64,000 nt of DNA from Bacillota bacterium (GCA_023437365.1 JAEZGK010000015.1:124001-188000); one strand, 5' to 3'. Shown: positions 17,273 to 26,208, counted from the first letter of the stretch. The notes: generated by a model from the sequence alone, not told the origin. Made by a program: numbers and translations.

Positions 17273-17301
17273 TTGACTTTATGTTGAATTGAGGATACAA
17301 T
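17273..17301 (+). promoter_or_regulatory. Sigma-A promoter of a 26-residue basic peptide gene
   Basis: TTGACT (17273-17278), 17-base spacer, TACAAT (17296-17301). It serves only the tiny gene at 17347. Confidence 0.7.
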
Positions 17302-17346
17302 AGTCTTAATTATTTGACAAAAATCAAACAAAAGGAGGTGGGTTCC

Positions 17347-17427
17347 ATGGGAGATAAGAATCCGAAAAAAGCCCCGAAGAAAAAAGGTGGCGCAGCACCG
17401 GCAGCATCAACAAGCAAGAAGAAATAA
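17347..17427 (+). CDS. 26-residue lysine-rich peptide
   Basis: ATG 17347 follows the near-ideal AAAGGAGGTGGG. The product starts MGDKNPKKAPKKKGG, continues with an Ala/Pro/Ser/Thr stretch and ends SKKK. Promoter, ribosome binding site, frame and terminator together make a complete miniature gene. It has no membrane segment; the high Lys content suggests nucleic-acid or ribosome binding. I recall similar tiny basic peptides in Lachnospiraceae but know no function. Confidence 0.65.
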   Translation: MGDKNPKKAPKKKGGAAPAASTSKKK

Positions 17428-17432
17428 CATGT

Positions 17433-17475
17433 AAGGGATTATGCAGAATATCATTTATGCATAATCCCTTTTCTT
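17433..17475. terminator. Bidirectional terminator
   Basis: AAGGGATTATGCA and TGCATAATCCCTT form a 13-bp stem followed by TTTCTTTT. It lies between the small peptide gene and the convergent pfp gene. Confidence 0.85.
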
Positions 17476-17491
17476 TTATCATGTTCAGTTT

Positions 17492-18706
17492 TTAAGTATG
17501 CAGTATCTTTTCAGCTCTGGGAGCTCGAAGCATACTTGCTTCCGGCATATTGCTGCCAAGCAGCGGCTGAAGGTAATATTTAAAGGCTTCCGTTACGTTA
17601 TTTCCCTTATCATTTATGAATTCCTTTGGCATCAGCTTTGTCTTTCCTGCAACATTCTTTAAATCGGTCATTTTATAATCCACGGAATAAAAACCGGTTC
17701 GGTTGATGACGATAGAACCATCGATATTATGCCAAATCGCAAACTGTGCTGCTTTCTCTCCAACCTCTCTGGCTTCATGCTGATCAATTTCTGAAGAACA
17801 GCCCATAAAAGAACGCTGCAGATAACCTAAAGTATCGGAACGGACTCTGGAGATGCCAAGTCGGTTTTTGATTTCCTGAGTAAGCAGATCTCCCAAAGCA
17901 CCTGTGCCTGACAGCTGGGAATTACCATGTGCATCGGTGCCTCCCTTAATCAGCTTCGTCACAATTGGTACACCGTTCTCATCCTGGATACCTTCGGATA
18001 CTGCTACGATACAGCGTCCGTATTTATCATAAATATTCTTAACATCCTTAATAAAATCATCAATGATAAAGTGACGCTCCGGTAAATATATCAAATGAGG
18101 ACCATCATCGGGATATTTTTGGGCGATAGAGGAGGCTGCGGTTAAGAAGCCTGCATTACGGCCCATGACAACTCCGATATGCACTCCGGGAAGTGCTCTG
18201 TTATCCAGATTCAGACCAATGAAGGCCTGTGCTACGAACTTCGCAGCGGAGGGATAACCGGGAGTATGGTCGTTCATCATTAAATCATTATCAATTGTCT
18301 TCGGGATATGGATTGCACGGAATTCATATCCTGAGGATTCCGCCTGCTCATTAACGATGCGGACAGTATCTGCGGAGTCATTGCCTCCGATATAAAAGAA
18401 ATATCTTACACCATGTGCCTGGAAGACCTTGAAGATTTCCTTACAATAGGCTGTATCCGGCTTATCTCTGGTGGAGAATAATGCTGAAGAGGGAGTGATT
18501 GCAACCTGCTCCAGATTATGTGTCGTCTCCTGTGTCAGATCAAGAAAGTCCTCATTGATGATTCCTGAAACGCCGTTAATTGCACCGTAAACCTTTGTAA
18601 TCTGTGGAAATTTTCTGGATTCCAACACGGCCCCAACTAAGGATTGATTAATTACTGCTGTGGGCCCTCCACCCTGTGCTACAACTACTTTTCCCTCAAG
18701 TACCAT
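17492..18706 (-). CDS. pfp: Pyrophosphate-dependent 6-phosphofructokinase
   Basis: This 404-residue enzyme phosphorylates fructose 6-phosphate in glycolysis using PPi. Evidence: GGGPTAVINQSL at the N-terminus, YIGGNDSADT where ATP enzymes have GGDGS, and PKTIDND where ATP enzymes have PGTIDND. The Lys and the Asn/Asp substitutions are the accepted PPi markers. ALPGVHIGVVMGRNAGFLTA and VSEGIQDENG also match the PPi clade. AAAGGAGTG precedes the start. It is a single gene; PPi-based glycolysis is common in cellulolytic Clostridia. Confidence 0.9.
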   Translation of the reverse strand: MVLEGKVVVAQGGGPTAVINQSLVGAVLESRKFPQITKVYGAINGVSGIINEDFLDLTQETTHNLEQVAITPSSALFSTRDKPDTAYCKEIFKVFQAHGVRYFFYIGGNDSADTVRIVNEQAESSGYEFRAIHIPKTIDNDLMMNDHTPGYPSAAKFVAQAFIGLNLDNRALPGVHIGVVMGRNAGFLTAASSIAQKYPDDGPHLIYLPERHFIIDDFIKDVKNIYDKYGRCIVAVSEGIQDENGVPIVTKLIKGGTDAHGNSQLSGTGALGDLLTQEIKNRLGISRVRSDTLGYLQRSFMGCSSEIDQHEAREVGEKAAQFAIWHNIDGSIVINRTGFYSVDYKMTDLKNVAGKTKLMPKEFINDKGNNVTEAFKYYLQPLLGSNMPEASMLRAPRAEKILHT

Positions 18707-18925
18707 ACCTAAACTTCACTCCTTTACTTTTCTTTAATGTAGAAATAAGATTTGTCTAACTTAAGCTGAATAATAACTAGTGTTAAAGCAGGTTCTCTTA
18801 ATTTCTGTGAGTAGTAAATTGTGTGTCCGGTTGTATTACCGTATAAGTTCCTCGTGTGTAAAAGGTAGTTCTGGATTTATTGTATCACATTTTAGCAATA
18901 ATAAACAAGTATCATATTAAAGGAG

Positions 18926-19720
18926 CTATAATCTGGCACTCATAAGGCTGCTGGAGGTATAGCGTTTTAAACCTCTGTAAAATACCAGGAAGGCAAGGAT
19001 ACTGATTCCTATGGTAAAGCACAGAATTCCGAGGGTTGTGTAAGGATTAAATTTCAGCAGGACATGGAGCGGCATATAGACATAGAAACCGATCGGTACC
19101 AGGCTGTAAAGTAAAAGACGGACCCCATTCTTGAAGATGGTATCGGGATATATGGAAAAATTGATCATTGTATTGTTAAGGCTTTCTGCAAGCATATCAC
19201 CGCGGATAATCCAGAAGGACAAGCTTCCGGCGATTGTAACGAAGGCGGTATAGATGATGGTCCCGGTGATGGTGAACAGGGTGAATAAAAGAAAATCCCT
19301 GGCACTGCAGCGGATGACAAGCAGAAGGATATAGCCGTAAAGCAGGTCACCGATGGCAGAGGTGCTGGTAGAGGAGGTCAGGATACTCAGCAGGACATTC
19401 TTCGGCTGTACCAGAAACGAATCCAATTTCCCGTTCAGAATCAGGTCTGAAAGAGAAAAGGCACGGTTAAACAGAATGTGTGCCAGGCCGAAGGAGGATG
19501 CGGCCAATGCCCACAGAATCATTACCTCCCGAAAAGCATAACCACCGATTTCGGGTTTCAGATGGAAGATCAGCAGCCATTGTACAATAAAGGTAGCATT
19601 GTTGAGTATCATAAATAAGATGTTGGTCAGGAAGGTGACACGGTTGGTCATTTCCCGCATGATGTTATATTTTATGGATAACAGGATTACCCTGAATTGA
19701 TTTTTAACCACCGTTGACAT
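18926..19720 (-). CDS. ABC-2 family exporter permease (COG3694-like)
   Basis: This 264-residue protein has six hydrophobic segments and the ABC-2 pattern FLTNILFMILNNATFIVQWLL, then LNGKLDSFLVQPKNVL. It is the third gene of the ABC cluster and overlaps the previous permease by 17 bases. With the COG4586-type ATPase and the other permease it forms a heteromeric exporter; relatives in cyanobacteria are linked to viologen resistance. Substrate here unknown. Confidence 0.83.
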   Translation of the reverse strand: MSTVVKNQFRVILLSIKYNIMREMTNRVTFLTNILFMILNNATFIVQWLLIFHLKPEIGGYAFREVMILWALAASSFGLAHILFNRAFSLSDLILNGKLDSFLVQPKNVLLSILTSSTSTSAIGDLLYGYILLLVIRCSARDFLLFTLFTITGTIIYTAFVTIAGSLSFWIIRGDMLAESLNNTMINFSIYPDTIFKNGVRLLLYSLVPIGFYVYMPLHVLLKFNPYTTLGILCFTIGISILAFLVFYRGLKRYTSSSLMSARL

Positions 19721-20495
19721 ATAGTTTTTTTACTCCTTTCCGATAAAGCAGCAATAATAAGCCGAAAGAAACTACCAGATAAATCAACTGCGAGGAAATT
19801 ACCTGCAATGCCATGGATAAGCTGTAATCAATCACCAGCTTAGAGGGCCCATAGGTCACGACAAATATCGGAGTCGCACGAATGATCGGCTGCGCCCAGA
19901 GCGGAAACATTTCCACCGGGAACAGGGTGCCTACGACAATCAGCAGCTTATCATATATCCAATGGAAGGGGAGGCAGTCCTCAATCCAGAAGGACAGAAT
20001 GCTGATTGCCATCCGCAGGAAGGTATTGACGAAAATTCCGAGGAGCAGGGAAAGCAGTACCAAAGGGAGCTGATACAGCTTAAGGCTTGGAACGCTTCCA
20101 ACGAACAGGGTACCGAGAAGCAGACCTGCTCCGGTGAACATTATAAATTGTATAGAGATTTCTCCGAGGTGCTTTGCCACTATGTAAGCAATATAATGAT
20201 AAGGCTTATTGATGCCGTAAGCGATGCCTCCGTTCTTGATGTCGTCGCTGATCTGACTTGTCAGCGTGCGGTTTCTGGTCCCGAACCAGATGATTTCGGC
20301 AACTATGATATACCAGATCATCTGCTCCTTGGAATAACCATTAATCAGATTAGAGGTGTCGGAGTAAATATAATTCCACAGGTTCATAAATACAAACAGC
20401 AGAATGAAGAAGGTAATCAATCCAAAGAGCAGGTTTAGGGTGTATTGAAGCCGGTCAATCAGAGTCGCCTTATAAATCGTATAGTATTTTCTCAT
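19704..20495 (-). CDS. ABC-2 family exporter permease (COG4587-like)
   Basis: This 263-residue protein has six hydrophobic segments (e.g. YTLNLLFGLITFFILLFVFM). ATG 20495 shares an ATGA overlap with the ATPase stop, which indicates translational coupling; the longer frame from 20522 is less likely. A hairpin GCCTGCC/GGCAGGC in the end of the ATPase gene covers the AAAGGCAGG ribosome binding site, so upstream translation is probably needed to open it. The protein pairs with the 18926-19720 permease. Confidence 0.82.
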   Translation of the reverse strand: MRKYYTIYKATLIDRLQYTLNLLFGLITFFILLFVFMNLWNYIYSDTSNLINGYSKEQMIWYIIVAEIIWFGTRNRTLTSQISDDIKNGGIAYGINKPYHYIAYIVAKHLGEISIQFIMFTGAGLLLGTLFVGSVPSLKLYQLPLVLLSLLLGIFVNTFLRMAISILSFWIEDCLPFHWIYDKLLIVVGTLFPVEMFPLWAQPIIRATPIFVVTYGPSKLVIDYSLSMALQVISSQLIYLVVSFGLLLLLYRKGVKKLYVNGG

Positions 20496-21589
20496 TTTAT
20501 GCCTGCCTTTCCGGGCAGGCATTGCCCTTCCTCTCTGACTGTGTCATTACCTTCGCATTTCTTTCCGTTGGAAGGGCGGCTATTAGCTTTGTCTTCTATG
20601 GAAGAGTAGCCCTGGCGGTTCTCTTTATAAATTTCAGTGATGATATTCTCCAGGGGTACATTGGAGATTGTTATATCGAGAATGTTATCGGCTTCCAGCA
20701 GCTTTAATACATCAGCGATGTTCTTGGTTGCGGTATCAATCTCCAGCTTTAAGTGGCTTCCCTTACTCTTAAGCACTGTAATACCCTCTTCCTCGGTCAT
20801 ATCAACCGGCTCCAGAAGCTTTAACTCCACAATTTTTTTGTTCAGGTAGTGGTATTTTAGCTTCTCCATGGAATCGTCCAAAACAATCCGCCCATGGTTT
20901 ACGATGATGATCCTTTTGCAGAGCTTTTCAATATCTCCCACATCATGGCTGGTCAGGAATACGGTGGTCTTATATTCCTTATTCATCTTCTTGATCAGAG
21001 CCCGGATATTTTCCTTTACTACAGGATCCAGTCCGATGGTAGGCTCATCCAGGAATAATACCTTAGGCCGATGGATCAGGGAAGCCACGATTTCACAGCG
21101 AATTCTCTGCCCAAGAGAGAGGTTCCTGACGGGAGTATTGATAAATTCCTCCAGTTCAAAGACCGTCTTCAGCTCCTCGATCCTGTTCTCAATTTCCTGA
21201 TCCTTCAGATCGTAAATTGCTCCGAAGAACTTAAAATTATCGTATGGGGTTAGGTGCATCCAGAGCTGCTCCTTCTGCCCAAAGACAGTTCCAATCTGAT
21301 AGGAAAGCTGCTTCCTCTTTGCCGTCGGATTGATCTTCATTACCGTCGCCTCTCCTTGGTCAGGATAGAGAATACCGGTAAGCATCTTGATGGTGGTACT
21401 TTTTCCTGCTCCGTTCGGACCGATGAACGCAAGGATTTCTCCTTCCTCCACACTGAAGCTGACATCATCCACTGCCTTCACTGTGCGATACTTTGGTCTG
21501 AGGATGGATTTTAGACTCCCCTTCAGTCCCTTCTCCTTGTTTTTTGTCTGAAATGACTTAGACAAATGACTTACTGTGATTGCTTCCAT
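20492..21589 (-). CDS. ABC exporter ATP-binding protein (COG4586-like)
   Basis: This 365-residue ATPase has Walker A GPNGAGKST, Q-loop in GTVFGQKEQLWMHL, signature LSLGQRIRCE, Walker B VLFLDEP and switch LTSHD. The family has a C-terminal extension, here ending in a hydrophilic tail of about 40 residues. It energises the two downstream ABC-2 permeases. The operon is preceded by a leader peptide and terminator (21648-21837), so its expression is probably controlled by attenuation, as seen in drug-inducible exporters. Confidence 0.88.
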   Translation of the reverse strand: MEAITVSHLSKSFQTKNKEKGLKGSLKSILRPKYRTVKAVDDVSFSVEEGEILAFIGPNGAGKSTTIKMLTGILYPDQGEATVMKINPTAKRKQLSYQIGTVFGQKEQLWMHLTPYDNFKFFGAIYDLKDQEIENRIEELKTVFELEEFINTPVRNLSLGQRIRCEIVASLIHRPKVLFLDEPTIGLDPVVKENIRALIKKMNKEYKTTVFLTSHDVGDIEKLCKRIIIVNHGRIVLDDSMEKLKYHYLNKKIVELKLLEPVDMTEEEGITVLKSKGSHLKLEIDTATKNIADVLKLLEADNILDITISNVPLENIITEIYKENRQGYSSIEDKANSRPSNGKKCEGNDTVREEGQCLPGKAGIK

Positions 21590-21647
21590 AGAATTCCCAG
21601 CCTTTCTTTATTATGCTAGATGAAACTAAAAATCGTTTCATTGATAT

Positions 21648-21693
21648 AAAAAAACCGCCTTGCTTAATATCTTGGATATTATGCAAAGCGGTT
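21648..21693 (-). terminator. Attenuator terminator upstream of the ABC exporter
   Basis: On the minus strand AACCGCTTTGCATAATATC pairs with GATATTAAGCAAGGCGGTT with small mismatches, followed by seven T. It lies about 55 bases before the ATPase start, so it must be bypassed for expression. Its 5' arm is also complementary to an upstream segment at 21727-21737 (antiterminator). Confidence 0.88.
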
Positions 21694-21699
21694 GATTGA

Positions 21700-21862
21700 T
21701 TAATTTAGAATATAACCATTCCCGTTTTTGCATATCCGAAGGAGACATTTCTTCCTGCAGCTATGCGTGATTGCTACAGGTTAATGCCTAAAGACGTGCA
21801 TTCTAATCATTACGGGTAGGTTATATAGTGTTTTCATGGTTATATACTCCAGATTTTTTATT
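21700..21862 (-). promoter_or_regulatory. Structured leader RNA with antiterminator
   Basis: A closing stem pairs 21812-21826 (ATATAACC and CCCGT blocks) with 21710-21725. Directly after the leader-peptide stop, CCTGTAGC (21773-21780) pairs with GCTGCAGG (21754-21761). GGATATGCAAA at 21727-21737 can pair with the terminator 5' arm (21674-21687) with a 3-nt bulge. The competing folds support an attenuation switch. It matches no riboswitch class I know. Confidence 0.7.
21781..21837 (-). CDS. 18-residue leader peptide upstream of ABC exporter
   Basis: ATG at 21837 lies 9 bases after GGAG and encodes MKTLYNLPVMIRMHVFRH followed by TAA. Its codons 4-8 form the 5' strand of the leader closing stem, so a translating or stalled ribosome would change the fold. 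This is the layout of leader peptides in drug-inducible resistance genes. Stalling by an antibiotic or metabolite is an inference; the peptide matches no leader I can name. Confidence 0.6.
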   Translation of the reverse strand: MKTLYNLPVMIRMHVFRH

Positions 21863-21868
21863 TTTGCA

Positions 21869-21897
21869 AGTATAGCACATTAGATAAAAAGATGCAA
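21869..21897 (-). promoter_or_regulatory. Sigma-A promoter of the ABC exporter operon
   Basis: On the minus strand TTGCAT (21892-21897), 17-base spacer, TATACT (21869-21874). Transcription should start near 21862, leaving a leader of about 270 nt before the ATPase gene. Confidence 0.78.
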
Positions 21898-21901
21898 TAG
21901 T

Positions 21902-21968
21902 AAAAAATTTTTTAATTAACTGCAAAAAAATTTTTTAATTAACTGCTTTGAAATTTTTAACTGCTTTG
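21902..21968. repeat. AT-rich tandem repeat between divergent promoters
   Basis: Two 22-23 bp copies of AAAAAATTTTTTAATTAACTGC (21902-21923, 21924-21946) and a degenerate third. The A-tract/T-tract phasing suggests bent DNA between the minus-strand ABC promoter and the plus-strand promoter at 21948. Confidence 0.75.
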
Positions 21969-21975
21969 CTATAAT
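21948..21975 (+). promoter_or_regulatory. Sigma-A promoter of the secreted Ig-like protein gene
   Basis: TTGAAA (21948-21953), 16-base spacer, TATAAT (21970-21975). It overlaps the last degenerate repeat unit. Confidence 0.68.
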
Positions 21976-22032
21976 AAAGTTACTGGAAGAATTATGATAA
22001 CTAATATTATTGTAGAACGAGGGAGAGATGAA

Positions 22033-23958
22033 ATGAAGTACAAAAAAAGGATGAAACAGCTGTTGGCGAAGGGATTAGCGCTGATTGTTCTTGTCACAGG
22101 GGGGATCTATCCTGGACCAATGTGTGTATGGACAGCGGCGGCTGAAGATCTATCAGCCGATTGGATCAATGTGACCGGAGAGCATCTTGAGCTTGGAACA
22201 GAAGGAAACGATACGTTCGACTTTAATATCGTGGCAGAAGCTCCGGAGGTATATGATGGAGCCTATTGGTACATTAATAAAGATAAAGGTACACCTGACT
22301 GTATCGAGATCGATCACAAAACAGGGGTAGTGACAGCAAAGCGTGCTGGAACAGCATATGTCCGCTGCAAAATCACGCGGGTGGATAAGTTGGTTGTAAG
22401 ACCGGAAGCGAAGGTGACGGTTTATAATAAGATAACGGAAGTGTCTATTAACAATCTGCCTGCGAACCTTTCCATCCCTGCTGGTAAGACCATGGATTTT
22501 AATCGGACCGTGATCAATACGGCAACAGGGAAAAAAGCCAAAACCAATGGGATTACACGCTGGGAGGTTGCAGAGGATACGGCAGGAGTAGGAGAGGCAT
22601 CAGCACAGGGGCAGATCCTTCCGGTCAAGGAGGGTATTTTTAAGCTTCGGGCAGTATGCTTTAAAAATCAAGCAGATTATAGGCTTTGGCTTGCAAATAA
22701 AAAGAAAAACAGCTCGCGAATAACGGCTGCCAGCAGCTGGGCTACCATCAAGGTAACTGCCTCCAACAATAAAGGATATGCAGCTACACAGGAGGAGCTG
22801 GTAAAGCTATTAATGGCTCCGGGCATCACAGAGATTACCTGTGATGTGGGCAAATTTACGGATATAACGATCCCTGATGGGAATTATCAGGATAAAACAA
22901 TCATTCTTTCTACACCGGACAATGCTGTGGAACCCACTGCAGCTTATGGCGAAATTAACAGTTTTACCACAGCTTCAGGTATTTTGGAATCACAAGATCG
23001 TCCGGGAACAATTTTTATGAGGTTTTCAGAGAATTCTCTGTTGGGATATATGATATCTAATTATCCCGGGATGGCAGTAATTCTGCTATGTAATGGATAT
23101 AATAATATACAAGGAATACAGCTTCAACAGCAAACCAACTTAACAATTACCAGTGAACAGCTTCATAAGGTTCTACAGGTCACTCTTGGCATTCGTGCCG
23201 AAGGCAGCACAGTCAGCAGCAATACTCCAATCAGTGCAACTTTTACGACACCTGTAAGATTTAATTTATTACCGGGTTCTGCAGGATCTACTTTTTATGC
23301 ACCTAAACCGCTCATACAAAATATAAATCTAAACAATCAGAGCGGTGACTTTGTTAATCTGATTGTAGATAATATAAATATACCGATTGAAAGCGGAAGC
23401 AGAACTACTACTGATGAATTGATTAAAAAGGTTAACCCAGATCCTCCTCCTAACGCCGGATTAAAAGAAAGGCCTCGAGTTTCAGGTCAGGTAACCAGTT
23501 CGACAATTATAAAGGGGCAGAAAGTGTCTGCTTCCGTTCTAACCGGTGCTTTCATTAATTCGAGAAATGAGACGGTTAGCGGAACCTTTACATGGGAATT
23601 GCCTAATATGTCCGTAATATCGTCATCTAAGTATATATGGATCTTTACACCTACGGATACGTTACGATATGAACAGATCATTGGATCTATCCTTATAACA
23701 TTAAGACCTATTTCGGAGGTATTATCAGAGGCAAAAGCACTGGTGAGGGATGCAATCCTTGGACCCTTGCCGGAGGAGGGTCGCGCAGACGATGCTATAA
23801 AAATGGCGGCTATGAAAGCAGCTATCCAGACATTGGTAGGTACCATCAGTCCCGATATTAATGTAGAAGTAGTATTTCAAGACGATGAGTATATAGCTAA
23901 GCTCAGTATGGAAGGCGAGGAAGTTGAAATTCCGGTAACTGAAAATTTTTATTATTAG
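22033..23958 (+). CDS. Secreted protein with Ig-like (Big) domain, function unknown
   Basis: This 641-residue protein has a Sec signal (basic KYKKRMKQ, then LLAKGLALIVLVTGGIYPG, probable cleavage after WTAAA). A bacterial Ig-like region follows (about residues 40-130, with IEIDHKTGVVTAKRAGTAYV, the usual Big_2 ending). A second beta-rich region is around 130-240, then a segment resembling a parallel beta-helix (TQEELVKLLMAPGITEITC). The C-terminal 90 residues are helical and acidic. No cell-wall anchor is visible. ATG 22033 follows GGGAGAG. Possibly a surface or matrix protein; no specific function is supported. Confidence 0.72.
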   Translation: MKYKKRMKQLLAKGLALIVLVTGGIYPGPMCVWTAAAEDLSADWINVTGEHLELGTEGNDTFDFNIVAEAPEVYDGAYWYINKDKGTPDCIEIDHKTGVVTAKRAGTAYVRCKITRVDKLVVRPEAKVTVYNKITEVSINNLPANLSIPAGKTMDFNRTVINTATGKKAKTNGITRWEVAEDTAGVGEASAQGQILPVKEGIFKLRAVCFKNQADYRLWLANKKKNSSRITAASSWATIKVTASNNKGYAATQEELVKLLMAPGITEITCDVGKFTDITIPDGNYQDKTIILSTPDNAVEPTAAYGEINSFTTASGILESQDRPGTIFMRFSENSLLGYMISNYPGMAVILLCNGYNNIQGIQLQQQTNLTITSEQLHKVLQVTLGIRAEGSTVSSNTPISATFTTPVRFNLLPGSAGSTFYAPKPLIQNINLNNQSGDFVNLIVDNINIPIESGSRTTTDELIKKVNPDPPPNAGLKERPRVSGQVTSSTIIKGQKVSASVLTGAFINSRNETVSGTFTWELPNMSVISSSKYIWIFTPTDTLRYEQIIGSILITLRPISEVLSEAKALVRDAILGPLPEEGRADDAIKMAAMKAAIQTLVGTISPDINVEVVFQDDEYIAKLSMEGEEVEIPVTENFYY

Positions 23959-24090
23959 GCTTTAAACTTTGCCTATCCGGTTGTAAAAAAGAATAATTTC
24001 TTGCGGTGGTAGCATTCCTGTTATACAATGAAATTATGTGACACCAATGATTCAACAGATTACACATACATAAAATATAGGGGGTGTACC

Positions 24091-25212
24091 GTGCTGGAGA
24101 TTAAGGAAGTACGGACTGGAAAAGAACAAAGGATATTTGCCGCATTTGGGACAAGGATGTATGAAAAAGTACCACAGGCAATACCGGACCTGATATCGGA
24201 CGAAATCAATAATTTCAAGCCGAAGAAAAATCCTGCTTATGCATATTGCAGGTCAAAGCAGTTCTTGGCTTATCGGGATGGAAGATGTGTCGGTAGAATT
24301 GCCGGAATTATCAATGACGAATCAAACAGAAAATGGAATACCAAGAGGATTCGCTTTACCAGAGTGGATTTTATCGATGATCCGGAAGTATCAAAGGGTT
24401 TGTTCGAGGCGGTGGAGGCTTGGGGAAGAGCAGAAGGCTTAACCCAGATTCACGGTCCCATCGGTTTCTGCGATATGGACCAGGAGGGTATGCTGATAGA
24501 AGGCTTCGAGGAACCCGGGATGTTCATCACAATCTACAATCATCCCTATTATAAGAAGCACTTAGAGGCTCTGGGCTTTCTGAAGGATATTGATTGGGTA
24601 GAATACCAGATTAGAATCCCAGAGAAGCCTGACGAGAAGATGAATAAGCTGTCAGAAGCGGTCTTAAGGAAGCATAAAATCCGCTTATTTGAGCCTAAAA
24701 CCAGAAATGAAATCAAGCCCTACATAAAAGACATCTTAAATCTATACAACATTACCTATTCTGAGCTGTACGGAACAGTAGAGCTAAACGAAGCTCAGAT
24801 CATGAAATATTATAATCAATTTATTCTGCTGATCAACCCGGAGTATTTAAAGCTCTTGCTGAATGAGCAGAATACGATGATTGGATTTGGCTTGGCGATG
24901 CCCTCTCTGAATGAGGCAGTAAAGAAAAGCAACGGAAGACTATTTCCCTTCGGCTGGTACAGACTGCTGCGGGCGCCGTATCAGAAAACCAAGCTGTTGG
25001 ATCTTTATCTGGTCGGAGTGCTACCTCAGATGCAGAATAAGGGTCTAACTGCGGTGCTTATGAATTCCATGGCTGAAACCGCACGTAAGAATGGAATTAA
25101 GTTCGCTGAGACGGGACCTGAGCTGGAGATCAATCATCAGGTACAGGCGTTATGGAAGCATTACGAAGCAAGACACCACAAACGCAGAAGGTGTTGGGTT
25201 AAAGATATATAG
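24091..25212 (+). CDS. GNAT-fold acyltransferase-like protein
   Basis: This 373-residue protein has a GNAT-like C-terminal half: LDLYLVGVLPQMQNKGLTAVLMN resembles the acetyl-CoA-binding R/Q-x-x-G-x-G/A loop. The N-terminal half (AFGTRMYEKVPQAIPDLISDEINNF, then HGPIGFCDMDQEGMLIEGF) is typical of a Clostridia and Bacteroides family often named N-acetyltransferase. GTG 24091 follows AGGGGGTG and is preferred to the upstream ATG at 24028, which lacks a site. The substrate is unknown. metF follows within 45 bases. Confidence 0.65.
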   Translation: MLEIKEVRTGKEQRIFAAFGTRMYEKVPQAIPDLISDEINNFKPKKNPAYAYCRSKQFLAYRDGRCVGRIAGIINDESNRKWNTKRIRFTRVDFIDDPEVSKGLFEAVEAWGRAEGLTQIHGPIGFCDMDQEGMLIEGFEEPGMFITIYNHPYYKKHLEALGFLKDIDWVEYQIRIPEKPDEKMNKLSEAVLRKHKIRLFEPKTRNEIKPYIKDILNLYNITYSELYGTVELNEAQIMKYYNQFILLINPEYLKLLLNEQNTMIGFGLAMPSLNEAVKKSNGRLFPFGWYRLLRAPYQKTKLLDLYLVGVLPQMQNKGLTAVLMNSMAETARKNGIKFAETGPELEINHQVQALWKHYEARHHKRRRCWVKDI

Positions 25213-25254
25213 TTGCTAAGAACAATGTGCAACGGCCCAGGAATGGAGAACACA

Positions 25255-26121
25255 ATGCAGATCGCATCCTTATTTGAACGGAAAAAACCAGTACTGTCCC
25301 TTGAGGTATTTCCTCCGAAGAAGACCAGTTCCATCGAGACAATCTATACGACACTGGACGAACTGCAGGATCTGCGGCCGGATTTCATCAGTGTTACCTA
25401 TGGAGCCGGAGGAAATGCAGGGGATACGGCTACCTGTGAGATTGCATCGGCAATCAAAAACAAGTATGGAATCGAGCCCCTGGCTCACCTGACTTGTGTG
25501 AATTATACGAGAGCAGAGATAGAGCAGATTCTGGATCGCCTTTTAGCCCAGGGGATCACAAATATACTTGCACTTCGAGGAGATATTAATCCTGATATTC
25601 CACCGAAGCATGAGTTTTGTTATGCCAGCGAGCTTGTCTCCTTCATCAGGGAGCGGGGCGGCTTTCATGTATCCGGAGCCTGCTATCCGGAGGCGCATAT
25701 CACAGCGGACAGCCTGGTTTCGGATATCTTGAATTTGAAGAAAAAGGTGGATGCCGGTGCGGAGCATCTGATATCCCAGCTTTTCTTTGATAATAATTAT
25801 TTTTACTCCTTTTTGGAAAAGGCCAGACTTGCAGGTATTACCACCCCGATAGAAGCAGGTATTATGCCAGTCGTGAATAAAGCACAGATTGAACGCATGG
25901 TTACCCTATGCGGAGCCAGTCTTCCTGCCAAGTTCACAAAGATGATGCAGCGTTTTGAGCATTCACCGGAAGCTCTTCGGGATGCTGGAATCGCATATGC
26001 GGTGGATCAGATTGTCGACCTGATCTCCCAGGGTGTGGATGGGGTTCATCTCTATACGATGAATAACTCTGCCATCGCAAAGAGAATCCATGCGAATATC
26101 TCGGGTTTGATCGATGCCTAA
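25255..26121 (+). CDS. metF: Methylenetetrahydrofolate reductase
   Basis: MetF reduces 5,10-methylene-THF to 5-methyl-THF, a flavoenzyme step feeding methionine synthesis or the methyl branch of acetogenesis. The 288-residue protein has SLEVFPPKK at the N-terminus, DFISVTYGAGG, LAHLTCVNYT, ILALRGD, and the C-terminal GVHLYTMNNSAIAKRI; these are all MetF signatures. ATG 25255 has GGAG at 25245-25248. It lies just downstream of the acyltransferase-like gene, probably co-transcribed. Confidence 0.94.
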   Translation: MQIASLFERKKPVLSLEVFPPKKTSSIETIYTTLDELQDLRPDFISVTYGAGGNAGDTATCEIASAIKNKYGIEPLAHLTCVNYTRAEIEQILDRLLAQGITNILALRGDINPDIPPKHEFCYASELVSFIRERGGFHVSGACYPEAHITADSLVSDILNLKKKVDAGAEHLISQLFFDNNYFYSFLEKARLAGITTPIEAGIMPVVNKAQIERMVTLCGASLPAKFTKMMQRFEHSPEALRDAGIAYAVDQIVDLISQGVDGVHLYTMNNSAIAKRIHANISGLIDA

Positions 26122-26208
26122 GATGCGAATATCAGTATGGATATCATAGAGGTATCACAGTAGACAAGCTGATAGAACTTCGATGATCGGTATCCTTATA
26201 GATACTAC

